From the NCBI GenBank assembly GCA_030447955.1, contig JAUJNY010000004.1, positions 145,518 to 209,517 of the forward strand: a DNA stretch of 64,000 nt. Reading direction: 5' to 3'. A program made the position numbers and the translations under genes. Below are positions 18,372 to 26,400 of this stretch, one piece after another; position 1 is the first letter of the stretch; every line of letters begins with the position of its first letter. A model generated the notes under the pieces. That model did not search any database and was not told the DNA's origin. It was given only the letters and a program-made list of their open reading frames with translations. Source of the stretch: Jiangellales bacterium (GTDB taxonomy: Bacteria > Actinomycetota > Actinomycetes > Jiangellales > Jiangellaceae).

Positions 18372-19349
18372 TCAGGCCTGGCCGTCGAACAGGCTGGTCA
18401 CCGACCCGTCCTCGAACACCTCGTGGATCGCCCGCGCGATCAGCGGAGCGATGGAGAGCACGGTCATCTGCGGGAACCGTTTGTCGGCGCCGATCGGCAG
18501 CGTGTCGGTGACGATGAGCTCGGAGATCCGGCTGTTCTTCAGCCGGTCGATCGCGGGACCGGACAGCACCGCGTGCGTGGCAGCCGCGATGACCTCTGCC
18601 GCGCCGTTCTCGGCGAGCGCCTCGGCGGCCTGCGTGATGGTCCCTGCCGTAGTGATCATGTCGTCCACCAGCAGGCAGGTGCGGCCCTCGACGTCCCCGA
18701 CCACCTCCTGCACCCGGACTCGATCGGGTACCGAGGGATCCCGCCGCTTGTGGATGATCGCCAGCGCGTTGCCCAGCCGGTCGGTCCACTGATCCGCCAC
18801 CCGCACCCGTCCGGCGTCCGGGGACACGACGGTCATGGTCGCGGTGTCGTAGCGCTGCTGGATGTAGTCGGCGAGGATCGGCATGGCCCACAAGTGGTCG
18901 ACGGGCCCGTCGAAGAACCCTTGGATCTGGGCGGTGTGCAGGTCGACCGACATCAGCCGGTCCGCCCCCGCGGTCCGGAAGAGGTCGGCCACCAGCCGAG
19001 CGGAGATCGGCTCGCGACCACGGTGCTTCTTGTCCTGGCGGGCGTAGCCGTAGTACGGGATGACCACGGTGATCCGCTTTGCCGACGCACGCTTCAGCGC
19101 GTCCACCATCAGCAGCTGCTCCATGATCCACTCGTTGATCGGAGCGGTGTGGCTCTGGACCACGAACGCGTCGCTGCCGCGGACGCTCTCCTCGAACCGT
19201 ACGTAGATCTCCCCGTCGGGGAAGTTGAGCGCGACGGTCGGCGTGATCTGCACACCCAGGTGGCCTGCCACCTCCTCGGCCAGCGCGGGGTGCGCCCGAC
19301 CGGAGAAGAGCATGAGCGTCCGCTTGCCGGTCGACTGGTAACCGCTCAC
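18372..19349 (-). CDS. prs: Ribose-phosphate pyrophosphokinase
   Basis: 325 residues from GTG 19349, overlapping the glmU stop (GTGA, 19346-19349), which fixes the start. Motifs: PRPP-synthase signature SVDLHTAQIQGFF, the YYGYARQDKK catalytic flexible loop, and the PRPP-binding VDDMITTAGT. Makes PRPP from ribose-5-phosphate and ATP for nucleotide, His and Trp synthesis. Tight coupling with glmU is conserved in Gram-positives. Confidence 0.97.
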   Translation of the reverse strand: MSGYQSTGKRTLMLFSGRAHPALAEEVAGHLGVQITPTVALNFPDGEIYVRFEESVRGSDAFVVQSHTAPINEWIMEQLLMVDALKRASAKRITVVIPYYGYARQDKKHRGREPISARLVADLFRTAGADRLMSVDLHTAQIQGFFDGPVDHLWAMPILADYIQQRYDTATMTVVSPDAGRVRVADQWTDRLGNALAIIHKRRDPSVPDRVRVQEVVGDVEGRTCLLVDDMITTAGTITQAAEALAENGAAEVIAAATHAVLSGPAIDRLKNSRISELIVTDTLPIGADKRFPQMTVLSIAPLIARAIHEVFEDGSVTSLFDGQA

Positions 19350-20848
19350 TGCGCGTTCCCCTTCCTCGGCCCCGCGGCATTGTCCCGCACCGGCTCCTCC
19401 GTTCCCGCCCCCGCGACGGCCGTCGAGGTCGCCCGCGCCGCCTTGGCGGCACGTGCCGCTGCGCTGTCGGGGCGGCGGCGCTCGACCCAGCCCTCGACGT
19501 TGCGCTGGCGCGCCCGGGCGACCGCCATGGCGCCGGGTGGCACGTCCTGGTCGATGACCGAACCGGCCGCGGTGTAGCAGCCGTCCCCGAGCCGGACCGG
19601 GGCGACGAGCATGGTGTCGCAGCCGATGCGTACGTGGTCGCCGACGACGCTGTGGTGCTTGGCGACGCCGTCGTAGTTGACGAAGACCGTTGCGGCTCCG
19701 ACGTTGGAGCCCACGCCGATGTCGGCGTCGCCCACGTAGGACAGGTGCGGCACCTTGGAGTCGGCGCCGACGCTCGCCGCCTTGATCTCCACATAGGCCC
19801 CTGCCCGGGCGCGCTGCCCCAGCACCGTGCCCGGACGCAGGAACGTGTACGGGCCGACGCTGGCCTGCGCCCCGATCTCGGCAGCCGAGGCGTGCGCTCG
19901 TACGATCCTCGCCCGCTCGCCCACCCGGCAGTCGACGAGCGTGGAGTCGGGGCCCACCTGGGCCCCGGTGGCGACGTACGTCGTCCCGTGCAGCTGGGTG
20001 CCCGGCAGCAGCGTGGTGTCGGGCTCGAGCACGACGCCGATGTCGACCCAGGTGGTGGCCGGGTCGACCACCGTCACACCGGCCCGCATCCACCCTTCGA
20101 GCACCCGGCGGTTGAGCTCGGCGCCCAACCGGGCCAGCTGCACCCGGTCGTTGACGCCCTCGGTCTCTACTGCGTCCGGTGTGCGCAAGGCTCCGCTGCG
20201 CCGCCCACCGGCGCGGACGATGGCGAGGACGTCGGTGAGGTACAGCTGGCCCTGGGCGTTGTCGGTGGTGAGCCGGGATATGGCGTCACGCAGCGCGGCG
20301 ACGTCGAAGGCGTACACCCCCGAGTTGATCTCGCGCAGCTCGCGCTGCTGCTGGGTGGCGTCACGCTCTTCGACGATCGCCTCCACGCCACCGTCCGCGG
20401 CGCGCACGATCCGTCCGTAGCCGGTGGGGTCGGTGACCTCCGCGGTCAGGACGGTAGCTGCGTTGCCCTCGTCCGCGTGGACTCGGACGAGTTGCTGCAG
20501 CGTGGCAGTGGTCAACAGCGGGACGTCGCCGTAGGTGACGACGAGTGTGCCGGCCAGCGACGGCAGCGCCTCCAGGGCGCAGCGGACGGCGTCGCCGGTG
20601 CCGCGCTGGTGCTCCTGCACCGCGACCTCAACGCTGGGGGCATGAGCGGCGAGGTGCGCCCGTACCCGGTCTCGTCCATGGCCGATGACCACCACGAGGT
20701 GGTCGGGCTGGAGTCCTTGCACGGCAGCAACCGCATGGCCTAGCAGGGAGCGCCCGCCGATCTCGTGCAGCACCTTGGGTGTCGCGGACCGCATGCGGGT
20801 GCCTTCCCCGGCTGCGAGGACGACGGCGGCGGCGGGACGGATGCTCAC
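19346..20848 (-). CDS. glmU: Bifunctional UDP-N-acetylglucosamine pyrophosphorylase/glucosamine-1-phosphate acetyltransferase
   Basis: 500 residues from GTG 20848 with a GAGGAGGG site 6 nt upstream; the open upstream extension is Arg/Gly-rich and rejected. N-terminal uridyltransferase: LAAGEGTRMRSATPKVLHEI, then YGDVPLL and ELREINSGVYAFD. C-terminal left-handed beta-helix acetyltransferase with VEIKAASVGADSKVPHLSY and VNYDGVAKHHS. The Ala/Arg-rich tail of about 45 residues after RRRPDSAAAR is typical of actinobacterial GlmU. Supplies UDP-GlcNAc for peptidoglycan. Coupled to prs downstream. Confidence 0.97.
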   Translation of the reverse strand: MSIRPAAAVVLAAGEGTRMRSATPKVLHEIGGRSLLGHAVAAVQGLQPDHLVVVIGHGRDRVRAHLAAHAPSVEVAVQEHQRGTGDAVRCALEALPSLAGTLVVTYGDVPLLTTATLQQLVRVHADEGNAATVLTAEVTDPTGYGRIVRAADGGVEAIVEERDATQQQRELREINSGVYAFDVAALRDAISRLTTDNAQGQLYLTDVLAIVRAGGRRSGALRTPDAVETEGVNDRVQLARLGAELNRRVLEGWMRAGVTVVDPATTWVDIGVVLEPDTTLLPGTQLHGTTYVATGAQVGPDSTLVDCRVGERARIVRAHASAAEIGAQASVGPYTFLRPGTVLGQRARAGAYVEIKAASVGADSKVPHLSYVGDADIGVGSNVGAATVFVNYDGVAKHHSVVGDHVRIGCDTMLVAPVRLGDGCYTAAGSVIDQDVPPGAMAVARARQRNVEGWVERRRPDSAAARAAKAARATSTAVAGAGTEEPVRDNAAGPRKGNAQ

Positions 20849-21021
20849 GCAATGCCCTCCTCGGCGGCGCTGGGCCGGCGGTCCACCGCTCCCGCACTCG
20901 CCTGCTGCTGAGCCGTACGGCAGTGCTGGCCAGCGCTCGCTGGACCCTACCGCTCGGCTCACCCGTCGCGGACCGCCTGCCGGTGTCCTCCCGGCGGAAG
21001 AATTGCCTCTTTGTCAATGCG

Positions 21022-21094
21022 CTCCGCCGTCAGGATTTGAACCTGAACCTCCAACACCAAAAGATGGCGTGCTGCCTAATTACACTACGGCGGA
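21022..21094 (-). tRNA. tRNA-Gln (anticodon TTG)
   Basis: 73 nt reading 5' TCCGCCG ... CGGCGGA G 3', with a perfect 7-bp acceptor stem. The D-arm is GTGTAATTAGGCAGCAC, the anticodon loop TTTTGGT gives TTG, and the T-arm contains GGTTCAAATCC. The anticodon stem has one T-T mismatch. CCA is not encoded. Located between glmU and the desaturase gene. Confidence 0.93.
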
Positions 21095-21247
21095 ACAATG
21101 GGGAATGTGGTTGCGGAGTTCGCCGACCAGCCGGCGGTCACGCTATCAGCGCGGTGCCCCCCGAACGCCACCTACGCGGCCGTAGGTTACGGTTGCGTAG
21201 GAAGTGGGTAGTCCACCAACACAGCCTCCGAGAGAAACGGACCGTCG

Positions 21248-22213
21248 ATGACCGTAGCCACCGCGACCGGAGCCCGAGCGAGCGAGCCCCTGGTCGACCC
21301 CGCGCAGGGCACCATGGGCGGCGAGCAGCAGTCGCTGGCCGAGCGCATCACGCTGGGAGTCTTCATCGCGGTGCCGTTCGTGGCCGTGCTGGCGGCCGTC
21401 CCCGTCGCGTGGGGCGGGTGGCTGGGCTGGCGCGACGTCGTGATTGCCGTGGGCATGTACGCAATCTCCGGCCACGGCATCACCGTCGGCTTCCACCGTT
21501 ACTTCACCCACGGGTCGTTCAAGGCGCCAGGTTGGCTGCGAGTCACCATGGCCACCGCTGGCAGCCTGGCGATCGAGGGTCCGGTGGTGCGCTGGGTGGC
21601 TGATCACCGCAAGCACCACAAGTTTTCCGACAAGGACGGCGACCCACACTCGCCGTGGCGCTACGGCGAGACCGTGCCAGCCCTGCTCAAGGGGCTCTGG
21701 TACGCGCACATGGGCTGGCTCTTCGACGTCGAGCAGACCGACCAGCGCCAGTACGCCCCCGATCTGCTACAGGACCGTGCCATCGTCCGGGTGAGCAAGG
21801 CGTTTCCTGCACTCGTCGCCGTGTCGCTGATCCTGCCCGCGCTGATCGGGGGGCTGTGGTCGTGGTCGTGGCAGGGCGCCCTCACTGCCTTCTTCTGGGG
21901 CAGCCTCGTCCGCGTCGCGCTGCTCCACCACGTCACCTGGTCGATCAACTCCATCTGCCACGCCGTCGGTGAGCGGCCCTTCAAGAGCCGTGACCGCTCC
22001 GGCAACGTGTGGTGGCTCGCCGTGCTGTCCATGGGCGAGTCGTGGCACAACCTGCACCACGCCGACCCCACCTGCGCCCGCCACGGAGTGCTGCGCGGCC
22101 AGGTCGACTCCAGCGCCCGGATCATCTGGATGTTCGAAAAGCTGGGCTGGGTGCGCGACGTACGCTGGCCGAGTCCCGAGCGGATCGCCGCCAAGCGAAC
22201 GCTGGCGGCCTGA
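21248..22213 (+). CDS. Acyl-CoA/acyl-lipid delta-9 desaturase
   Basis: 321 residues from ATG 21248. Membrane di-iron desaturase with the three histidine boxes in order: HRYFTH (about residue 83), HRKHH (about 119) and HNLHH (about 262). They are interrupted by pairs of TM helices, and WxWxGxL-type segments are present. Introduces a cis-9 double bond into stearoyl/palmitoyl chains, adjusting membrane fluidity. The TetR gene 104 bp downstream on the same strand suggests co-transcription and feedback control. Confidence 0.93.
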   Translation: MTVATATGARASEPLVDPAQGTMGGEQQSLAERITLGVFIAVPFVAVLAAVPVAWGGWLGWRDVVIAVGMYAISGHGITVGFHRYFTHGSFKAPGWLRVTMATAGSLAIEGPVVRWVADHRKHHKFSDKDGDPHSPWRYGETVPALLKGLWYAHMGWLFDVEQTDQRQYAPDLLQDRAIVRVSKAFPALVAVSLILPALIGGLWSWSWQGALTAFFWGSLVRVALLHHVTWSINSICHAVGERPFKSRDRSGNVWWLAVLSMGESWHNLHHADPTCARHGVLRGQVDSSARIIWMFEKLGWVRDVRWPSPERIAAKRTLAA

Positions 22214-22317
22214 GTTCCGGGGGCCCGCGCCGGCCAGCTGACCGCGTCGGCGTGACCGCAGCTGGTCACGGGGAGTCGCCGCCACGCGGCGTCTCCCGGA
22301 GGCGGGCACGTACCCGC

Positions 22318-22923
22318 ATGAGCGGCAAGCAGCGCCGCGAGCAGCTGCTCGACGTGGGCCGTGCGCTGTTCGCGGAGCGCGGCTTCGAGGGCACGTCGAT
22401 CGAGGAGATCGCCGCCCGGGCCGAGGTCTCCAAGCCGGTTGTCTACGAGCACTTCGGTGGCAAGGAGGGCCTATACGCGGTCGTGGTCGACCGCGAGATG
22501 CGCGCCCTGCTGGACAGCATCACCGCCGCGCTGACCGGCGGAGGCCATCCACGCGAGGTGCTGGAACGCGCGGCGCTGTCGCTGCTGGACTACATCGAGA
22601 CCTCGACCGACGGCTTCTGCATCCTCGCCCGCGACTCGCCGGTGGCACAGTCGACCGGCTCCTTCGCGAGCCTGATCTCCGACGCGGCTAGCCAGGTGGA
22701 GCACATCCTGGCCGGTGAGTTCAAGGAGCGCGGGTTCGACGCCAAGTACGCCCCGATGTACGCCCAGGCCCTGGTCGGCATGGTCGCCCTCACCGGCCAG
22801 TGGTGGCTCGACGCCCGTCGACCGAAAAAGGCCGACGTCGCCGCCCACCTGGTCAACCTGGCCTGGAACGGCCTGTCCCACCTGGAAGCCAAGCCCCGCC
22901 TCGGGACGCCCGCACAGCGCTGA
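22318..22923 (+). CDS. TetR-family regulator, probably of the desaturase
   Basis: 201 residues from ATG 22318 (GGAGGCGGG upstream). The N-terminal HTH is visible: FEGTSIEEIAARAEVSKPVV followed by YEHFGGKEGLY, about residues 22-52. The C-terminal ligand domain contains TGQWWLD. Position after the desaturase is a recurrent actinobacterial pair in which the regulator senses fatty acids or acyl-CoA. That role is inferred from context only. Confidence 0.87.
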   Translation: MSGKQRREQLLDVGRALFAERGFEGTSIEEIAARAEVSKPVVYEHFGGKEGLYAVVVDREMRALLDSITAALTGGGHPREVLERAALSLLDYIETSTDGFCILARDSPVAQSTGSFASLISDAASQVEHILAGEFKERGFDAKYAPMYAQALVGMVALTGQWWLDARRPKKADVAAHLVNLAWNGLSHLEAKPRLGTPAQR

Positions 22924-22947
22924 GCCCCACGCTGCGCGTGATTGCCT

Positions 22948-23310
22948 TTAGCCGAGCGGCTGCACCAGCTCGATCCGGTTGCCGAACGGGTCGCGGACGT
23001 ACGCCCTGCGGTGGCCGGGCAGCAGGTCGTCGGGTGCGGCCGCCACCCCCGCCGCCGCGAGCACCCCGCACACGGCGTCGAGGTCGTCCACGAGCAGGGC
23101 GGGGTGTGCCTTGGCAGCCGCCCGGAACGGCTCCTCGACCCCCACGTGCAGCTCGGCGGTGCCGGATCGGAACCACACGCCGCCGCGACCGGCCAGCCCG
23201 GGCGGCTTGGCCACCTCGCTCATCCCCAGCAGCCCGCCGTAGAAGGCGCGGGCCGCGGCCTCGCACCCGCCGGGGCAGCCGACCTGGACGTGGTGCAGGC
23301 CGATGACCAT
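22948..23310 (-). CDS. VOC (glyoxalase/bleomycin-resistance) superfamily protein
   Basis: 120 residues from ATG 23310, whose first base is the last base of the upstream methyltransferase stop (TGATG), so the pair is coupled. Single vicinal-oxygen-chelate module pair: HHVQVGCPGG at the start, AELHVGVEEP in the middle, and DPFGNRIELVQ at the end with the metal-ligand Glu. Substrate unknown. Coupling to a trans-aconitate methyltransferase hints at a small organic-acid or ester substrate. Confidence 0.82.
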   Translation of the reverse strand: MVIGLHHVQVGCPGGCEAAARAFYGGLLGMSEVAKPPGLAGRGGVWFRSGTAELHVGVEEPFRAAAKAHPALLVDDLDAVCGVLAAAGVAAAPDDLLPGHRRAYVRDPFGNRIELVQPLG

Positions 23311-24104
23311 CAGCGCTCCTCCGCTCGGTCATGGTCGAGGCGGCGGGCGACGGCGAACACCCGCCGGAACGCGAGCACGGTGCCGTACGGCCGACGCGGG
23401 TAGGCCGCGCGCAGGGCCGCGCCGTAGTGGTCGACGAACTCTGTGCGCTCGCTCTCGTCGAGGGCTTCGAGCACCGGACGCAGTCCGGTGCCGCGCATCC
23501 ACTCCAGCACCGCGTCCTCTCCGGGGAGCACGTGCAGGTACGTCGTCTCCCAGGCGTCCACGGCGCAGTCCAGCGCTGCGAGCGCCGCGACGTAGTCGCC
23601 GGCATCGTGCGCGGCCGGGCGCTGCACCCGGTCGGCGCCGAGCCGATTCCGCCAGCGGGGGGAGTCGGCGAGCTCGTGCAGCAGGACGTGGCTCGGCGCG
23701 GTGAAGTTGCCCGGCACCTGCAGCGCGATCCATCCCCCGGGTACGACATGCGACAGCAGCCGGGGCAGCAGCTCCAGGTGCTGCCGCACCCACTGCAGGG
23801 TGGCGTTGGACACCAGGACGTCGACCGGGCCGGGTGGGCGCCACTCCCGCAGGTCGGCGTGGACCAGCTCGACGCCTGCCGCGCGAGCCGAGTCCGCCGC
23901 CGCGAGCATCTCCTCCGAGGAGTCCACGCCGACGATCCGGGCGCCAGGCCATCGCTGCGCCAGCGTCGCGGTCAGGGTCGCCGGTCCGCAGCCGAGGTCG
24001 ACGACCAGCCCCGGAGCCGTCGCGGCGACGCGACCCATCAGGTCATGGAAGGGGCGGGCCCGCTCGGCGGAGTAGTCGAGGTATCGCTCGGGATCCCACC
24101 GCAC
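23310..24104 (-). CDS. tam: Trans-aconitate 2-methyltransferase
   Basis: 264 residues from GTG 24104 with GGAGGTGG 5-6 nt upstream; the frame is open another 106 codons upstream but that part is not conserved. The Tam hallmark start WDPERYLDYSAERARPFHDL is followed by SAM motif VVDLGCGPATLT, the acidic VDSSEEML and SNATLQWV. It methylates trans-aconitate, which otherwise inhibits aconitase. An operator-like palindrome lies 59 bp upstream, and the same palindrome precedes the MarR gene at 24957, indicating one regulator for both. Confidence 0.9.
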   Translation of the reverse strand: MRWDPERYLDYSAERARPFHDLMGRVAATAPGLVVDLGCGPATLTATLAQRWPGARIVGVDSSEEMLAAADSARAAGVELVHADLREWRPPGPVDVLVSNATLQWVRQHLELLPRLLSHVVPGGWIALQVPGNFTAPSHVLLHELADSPRWRNRLGADRVQRPAAHDAGDYVAALAALDCAVDAWETTYLHVLPGEDAVLEWMRGTGLRPVLEALDESERTEFVDHYGAALRAAYPRRPYGTVLAFRRVFAVARRLDHDRAEER

Positions 24105-24162
24105 CAGCCACCTCCGCGGGTCGAGCCGTCGTATCGCTCCGCGGGTACGGTCCCGCACAGAT

Positions 24163-24178
24163 ATCTCGATGTCAAGAT
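24163..24178. promoter_or_regulatory. TamR/MarR-type operator upstream of tam
   Basis: Near-perfect 16-bp palindrome ATCTCGA-TG-TCAAGAT. Fifteen of 16 bases recur at 24903-24918 in front of the MarR-family gene, and these are the only two copies noticed in the window. Spacing fits repression of tam and autorepression. Confidence 0.7.
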
Positions 24179-24262
24179 GATTGGAGGTGGCGAGAGGTGC
24201 GCGGTGACGACGTCGCGGGCCCCGTAGAACTTCAGCTCGGCCCCCAGTTCTTGTTTGATCCA

Positions 24263-24300
24263 CGTGACGCAGCGGTCGCCAGGGCGACCGATTTGTCACG
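24263..24300. repeat. Intergenic stem-loop between tam and the PepSY gene
   Basis: Nested inverted repeat: outer CGTGAC/GTCACG and inner CGGTCGCC-AG-GGCGACCG. The adjoining GATCCACGTGAC recurs in inverted orientation at about 61012-61024. The stretch 24181-24484 otherwise holds no gene I can support. The element could be a small structured repeat or part of a leader. Confidence 0.4.
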
Positions 24301-24484
24301 TCCACGCGCGCCCGCGTCGGCATGTTGGGCTCGAGGGGCACGGTGTCCCGGTCATAAGGACGTCCCGCCGCCGCAGGGTTGAGCGGACGCGAAGAGCGGT
24401 GCAGCCCCCTCTTCGCATTCACTCAGCGAGGATGGTCCAGGCTGCCTGCGACAGGACAGCGAGCGGACGGAAGCGGAGGCAATC

Positions 24485-24862
24485 GTGGAGCGCAGGACGA
24501 GGACGGCGTTGATCGGCGCGGCACTCACCTTGATCGTCGGCGGGACGGCGACTTGCCTGGCCGTCGCTGGCACCCAGGGCGACGCCAACCACGAAGACGA
24601 GGGCCTGACCGGCGCTGCGCTCGACCAGGCCACTCGTGCCGCGTTGCAGCACACCGGTGGCGGGAAGGTCGTCGAGACCGAGGTCGGTGACGACGGCGCC
24701 GCCTACGGCGTCGAGATACGCCTCTCCGACGGGCGAGTCGTCGAGGTGTCCCTGGACGCGGACTTCAGGGTCGTGGCGCAGGAGGACGACGACGCGGCCG
24801 AGGGCGACGACGGGGCCGGGGACGGCGACGATGACGGCACCGACGGCGTGGACGACGACTGA
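24485..24862 (+). CDS. Secreted/membrane-anchored PepSY-like acidic protein
   Basis: 125 residues from GTG 24485 with GGAGG about 7 nt before. N-terminal signal anchor (ALIGAALTLIVGGTATCLAV), then a PepSY-like fold of about 60 residues (LDQATRAALQHTGGGKVVET ... YGVEIRLSDGRVVEVSLDAD), ending in a strongly acidic Asp/Gly tail. PepSY domains commonly inhibit or sense extracytoplasmic proteins. Target unknown. It lies between the two TamR-type operators on the plus strand. Confidence 0.72.
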   Translation: MERRTRTALIGAALTLIVGGTATCLAVAGTQGDANHEDEGLTGAALDQATRAALQHTGGGKVVETEVGDDGAAYGVEIRLSDGRVVEVSLDADFRVVAQEDDDAAEGDDGAGDGDDDGTDGVDDD

Positions 24863-24902
24863 CCGCACGGAGGTGTCCGGCCGCTTGGACTCCCACGTAC
24901 TC

Positions 24903-24949
24903 GTCTCGATGTCAAGATGCTCGTGACGGGGGGCGCGCGCGCGTAATCT
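24903..24949 (+). promoter_or_regulatory. Operator and -10 element of the MarR/TamR gene
   Basis: The palindrome GTCTCGA-TG-TCAAGAT (24903-24918) is followed by a -10-like TAATCT at 24944-24949, seven bases before the GTG start at 24957. That implies a leaderless mRNA repressed by the regulator it encodes. Confidence 0.6.
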
Positions 24950-24956
24950 CGCCCGC

Positions 24957-25538
24957 GTGGACGAGGACGAGGATGAGGTCGACCGGCTCGTCGCCGCGTG
25001 GGCACGGGAGCGGCCCGACCTCGACATCGCACCGCTGGAGGTGCTCAGCCGGGTCTCCCGGCTGGCTCGGCACCTCGACCGGGGGCGCCGCTCCGCGTTC
25101 GCCCGTTCCGGGCTGGAGGGCTGGGAGTTCGACGTGCTGGCCGCGCTGCGCCGGGCCGGAGCGCCGTACGAGCTGTCGCCGGGACGGCTGCTCACCCAGA
25201 CGCTGGTGACGAGCGGGACGATGACCAACCGGATCGACCGGCTCGCCAGCCGGGGGTTGGTGGCGCGGCGGCCCGATCCCACCGACCGGCGCGGCGTGCA
25301 GGTACGGCTCACCCCCGCCGGCCGGGAGGCGGTCGACGACCGGCGCGGCGTGCAGGTACGGCTCACCCCCGCCGGCCGGGAGGCGGTCGACGCCGCGCTG
25401 GAGGCGTTGCTCGGGCACGAGCGTGAGCTGCTGCGCGGGCTCAGCCCGCGGGAGCGCGCCCGTACGGCCGGCCTGCTCCGGCGGCTGCTGGTCTCCTTCG
25501 ACAACGAGCCCACGGCGGCCGGTCAGCAGACTCGCTGA
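24957..25538 (+). CDS. MarR-family regulator, TamR-like, with duplicated wing segment
   Basis: 193 residues from GTG 24957. MarR winged-helix core: WEFDVLAALRRAG, then LVTSGTMTNRIDRLASRGLV (recognition helix) and the wing DRRGVQVRLTPAGREAVD. The wing motif occurs twice in tandem because of an exact 54-bp duplication (25284-25391), adding 18 residues. The arrangement with tam and shared operator copies matches the established Streptomyces TamR system, in which citrate, isocitrate or trans-aconitate relieves repression. Whether the duplication leaves DNA binding intact is unknown. The protein may be altered or inactive. Confidence 0.85.
   Translation: MDEDEDEVDRLVAAWARERPDLDIAPLEVLSRVSRLARHLDRGRRSAFARSGLEGWEFDVLAALRRAGAPYELSPGRLLTQTLVTSGTMTNRIDRLASRGLVARRPDPTDRRGVQVRLTPAGREAVDDRRGVQVRLTPAGREAVDAALEALLGHERELLRGLSPRERARTAGLLRRLLVSFDNEPTAAGQQTR
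25284..25391 (+). repeat. Exact 54-bp tandem duplication inside the MarR gene
   Basis: Copy 1 at 25284-25337 and copy 2 at 25338-25391 are identical and in frame. Each encodes an 18-residue unit beginning DRRGVQVRLTP, the beta-wing and start of the following helix. The absence of any mismatch indicates a very recent slippage event or an assembly artefact. Confidence 0.95.
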
Positions 25539-25565
25539 GCACACCCGGGGGTGTCCAGCGCCGCT

Positions 25566-26384
25566 TCAGCCAGCCAGTCGGGCGGCGAGGAACCGGAAGG
25601 CCGTCAGCGTGTGCTCGTTCCAGAACACACGAGTGTGGCCACCGGCAAGGAACGACGCGACCACCGGAGGAGGGTCGAGCGCCCGCGCCAGCGCCTCGAC
25701 GGCGGGCAGCAGCGGGTCGTCCAAACCACACCACAGGCCCACGGGCGTGCCGGCGAGCGCAGCGGCGTCGGCGGAGACCGCGTCGCCTTCGGTCACCGCC
25801 GGGGAGAAGGCCGCAACCGCGCGCAGCGGTTCCGGCCGCAGCTGGGCCAGCCGCAGGGCGCCGTACCCGCCCATCGACCAGCCCCACGCGGCGACCCGGT
25901 CCGCGTCGAAACCGCGCTCGTCGACCCAGCCGGGGACCTCCTCCAGCAGCATCCGCTGCGGGTCGTCGGATCCGTCGGGCTCCCAGTTGGACACCCCGCC
26001 GTCGACGCCGAAGAGCACGAAGGGCCATCCGTTGCGGACCGCCGACGCGCTGAGGAAGCGGGGCAGCCCGAAGGGCTGGAAGTCGGCGGTGTCGGAGCTG
26101 GCCCCGTGCAGCACCAGGCAGACGGGAAGGCCACGACCGGTGCCGTGCCCGGCGGGAACGGCGGTGAACAGGCCCACGTCCTGACCGCGCGCGGGCGAGT
26201 ACACCTCCTCCAGGACCACGCGGCCCTCCGGTGCGTCGGGGATGAACGCGTCGGTGCGCTCCCGCCCAACCAGGCGCGCGAGCACCGACTCGGCCAGTGA
26301 TGCGCCGCCGAGGACGGAGGCCGCTCCCAGCGCCGCGGTGCCCCCGACACCGGCCACCAGAAGAGTGCGCCGGCTGATCTCCAC
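25566..26384 (-). CDS. Secreted alpha/beta-hydrolase (esterase D/mycolyltransferase-like), probable Tat substrate
   Basis: 272 residues from GTG 26384. The N-terminus SRRTLLVAGVGGTAALGAAS resembles a twin-arginine signal. Mature part: alpha/beta-hydrolase with nucleophile elbow GWSMGG (Ser about 168), LVLHGASSD oxyanion region, and C-terminal GGHTRVFW supplying the His. Similar in layout to antigen-85-like esterases and feruloyl-esterase-like proteins. Substrate cannot be named. The gene ends 27 bp from the MarR stop (convergent). Confidence 0.8.
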   Translation of the reverse strand: MEISRRTLLVAGVGGTAALGAASVLGGASLAESVLARLVGRERTDAFIPDAPEGRVVLEEVYSPARGQDVGLFTAVPAGHGTGRGLPVCLVLHGASSDTADFQPFGLPRFLSASAVRNGWPFVLFGVDGGVSNWEPDGSDDPQRMLLEEVPGWVDERGFDADRVAAWGWSMGGYGALRLAQLRPEPLRAVAAFSPAVTEGDAVSADAAALAGTPVGLWCGLDDPLLPAVEALARALDPPPVVASFLAGGHTRVFWNEHTLTAFRFLAARLAG

Positions 26385-26400
26385 GCCGAGAGCGTACGAG

